This document shows, one piece after another, positions 4,983 to 5,317 of a stretch of DNA of 5,317 bases; position 1 is the first letter of the stretch, and the number at the start of each line of letters is the position of its first letter. Source of the DNA: DATNPH01 sp036703315 (GTDB lineage Bacteria > Cyanobacteriota > Cyanobacteriia > Cyanobacteriales > Coleofasciculaceae); assembly GCA_036703315.1 (NCBI GenBank), contig DATNPH010000143.1, positions 1 to 5,317 on the forward strand, in the 5' to 3' direction. The translations under genes and the position numbers were made by a program. A model generated the notes under the pieces. That model saw only the letters and a list, made by a program, of their open reading frames with translations, made no database searches and was not told where the DNA came from.

Positions 4983-5317
4983 ATGGTCACCAAACTCGTT
5001 TTGCTGGTTGATAACGAAGCCAATGTTCGGGAGGTAGTACAAGCCTGCTTACAAGATCTGGGCGGTTGGGATGTCCGATCAGTTGCATCCGCTCAGGAAG
5101 GGTTAGACACAGCCTTGGCAGTGCAACCGGATGCCATTGTTTTAGACATCTCCATGCTAGAAATAGACGGCTTGGCGTTTCTCCAAAAGCTAAGAGCCAA
5201 TCCGGTTACGCAACTTATTCCAGTCGTGTTGTTGACGGCAAAAGCACGTTGGTTCACTCCACACCAGCTCCAATCGTTTGGTGTAGCAGGGGCGATCGCT
5301 AAACCGTTCAATCCTAT
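4983..5317 (+). CDS. Single-domain response regulator paralogue (3' end beyond window)
   Basis: A receiver domain with 111 codons visible and no stop before the window edge. It aligns without gaps to the regulator at 2095, with about half the residues identical, including REVV-ACL-DLGGW, NPV-Q-IPV-LLTAK and GVAG-I-KPFNP, so the two are paralogues. Phosphoacceptor Asp55 (LDISM), Thr85 and Lys107 are kept. The acidic pocket reads VDNE instead of IDDE, giving Asn11 where a Mg2+-binding Asp is usual, and MPDMDG has become MLEIDG. Phosphorylation may therefore be weak or altered. The start at 4983 has a strong Shine-Dalgarno sequence and matches the paralogue's N-terminus. In-frame ATGs at 4962, 4830 and 4776 allow longer forms. 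Since its paralogue ends about 14 residues further on, little is likely missing unless another domain follows. A HIP1 site lies at 5292. Confidence 0.88.
   Translation, partial: MVTKLVLLVDNEANVREVVQACLQDLGGWDVRSVASAQEGLDTALAVQPDAIVLDISMLEIDGLAFLQKLRANPVTQLIPVVLLTAKARWFTPHQLQSFGVAGAIAKPFNP

Noticed and set aside
5066..5311. Plus and minus open frames over the second receiver
   Set aside because: Both overlap the receiver frame, which aligns to the paralogue along its whole visible length.

Overview
The window looks like cyanobacterial chromosome, probably a filamentous species. Nine copies of the HIP1 octamer GCGATCGC occur in 5.3 kb, tandem heptanucleotide repeats of the cyanobacterial STRR type are present, and the gene families fit (PAS-rich histidine kinases, stand-alone receivers, a decayed Uma2-family gene, an IS200/IS605-like end). 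This assignment is inferred from sequence features; no search was run.

Layout, left to right. (1) About 1-130: what I read as the right end of an IS200/IS605-type element, with a strong two-part hairpin (69-78/111-120 enclosing 86-91/97-102). (2) 37-1686, +: a PAS-PAS-HisKA-HATPase_c histidine kinase. It lost its 5' part to the element: its first 30 or so codons are element DNA, joined to the last part of a PAS domain. (3) 1760-2070, +: a Uma2-family nuclease relic in which the N-terminal and C-terminal ends have been fused out of frame by an internal deletion. (4) 2057-2098: six tandem 7-bp repeats (consensus ACCATGA) that run from the end of the relic through the start codon of the next gene. 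(5) 2095-2472, +: a single-domain response regulator. (6) 2469-3110, +: a GNAT N-acetyltransferase overlapping the regulator's stop codon. (7) 3127-4551, -: a 12-helix GPH/MelB-type MFS transporter, convergent with the acetyltransferase. (8) 4552-4982: a divergent intergenic region with a degenerate second heptamer array, then a stretch left open in the frame of the next gene. (9) 4983 to the window end, +: a second single-domain response regulator, about half identical to the first, with an Asp-to-Asn change in its acidic pocket; it is cut by the window edge.

How the parts may work together. The kinase and first regulator lie in the same direction, separated only by the decayed Uma2 gene, so they are plausible partners, although the kinase has lost its upstream sensory part. 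The regulator and acetyltransferase look translationally coupled. The transporter has its own strand and presumably its own promoter. The second regulator is a paralogue of the first and may be the start or end of another signalling cluster beyond the window.

I found no convincing wholly new system. The most noteworthy points are the insertion-derived kinase N-terminus, the possible guide RNA end at the insertion junction, the heptamer array over the regulator start, and the altered second receiver.
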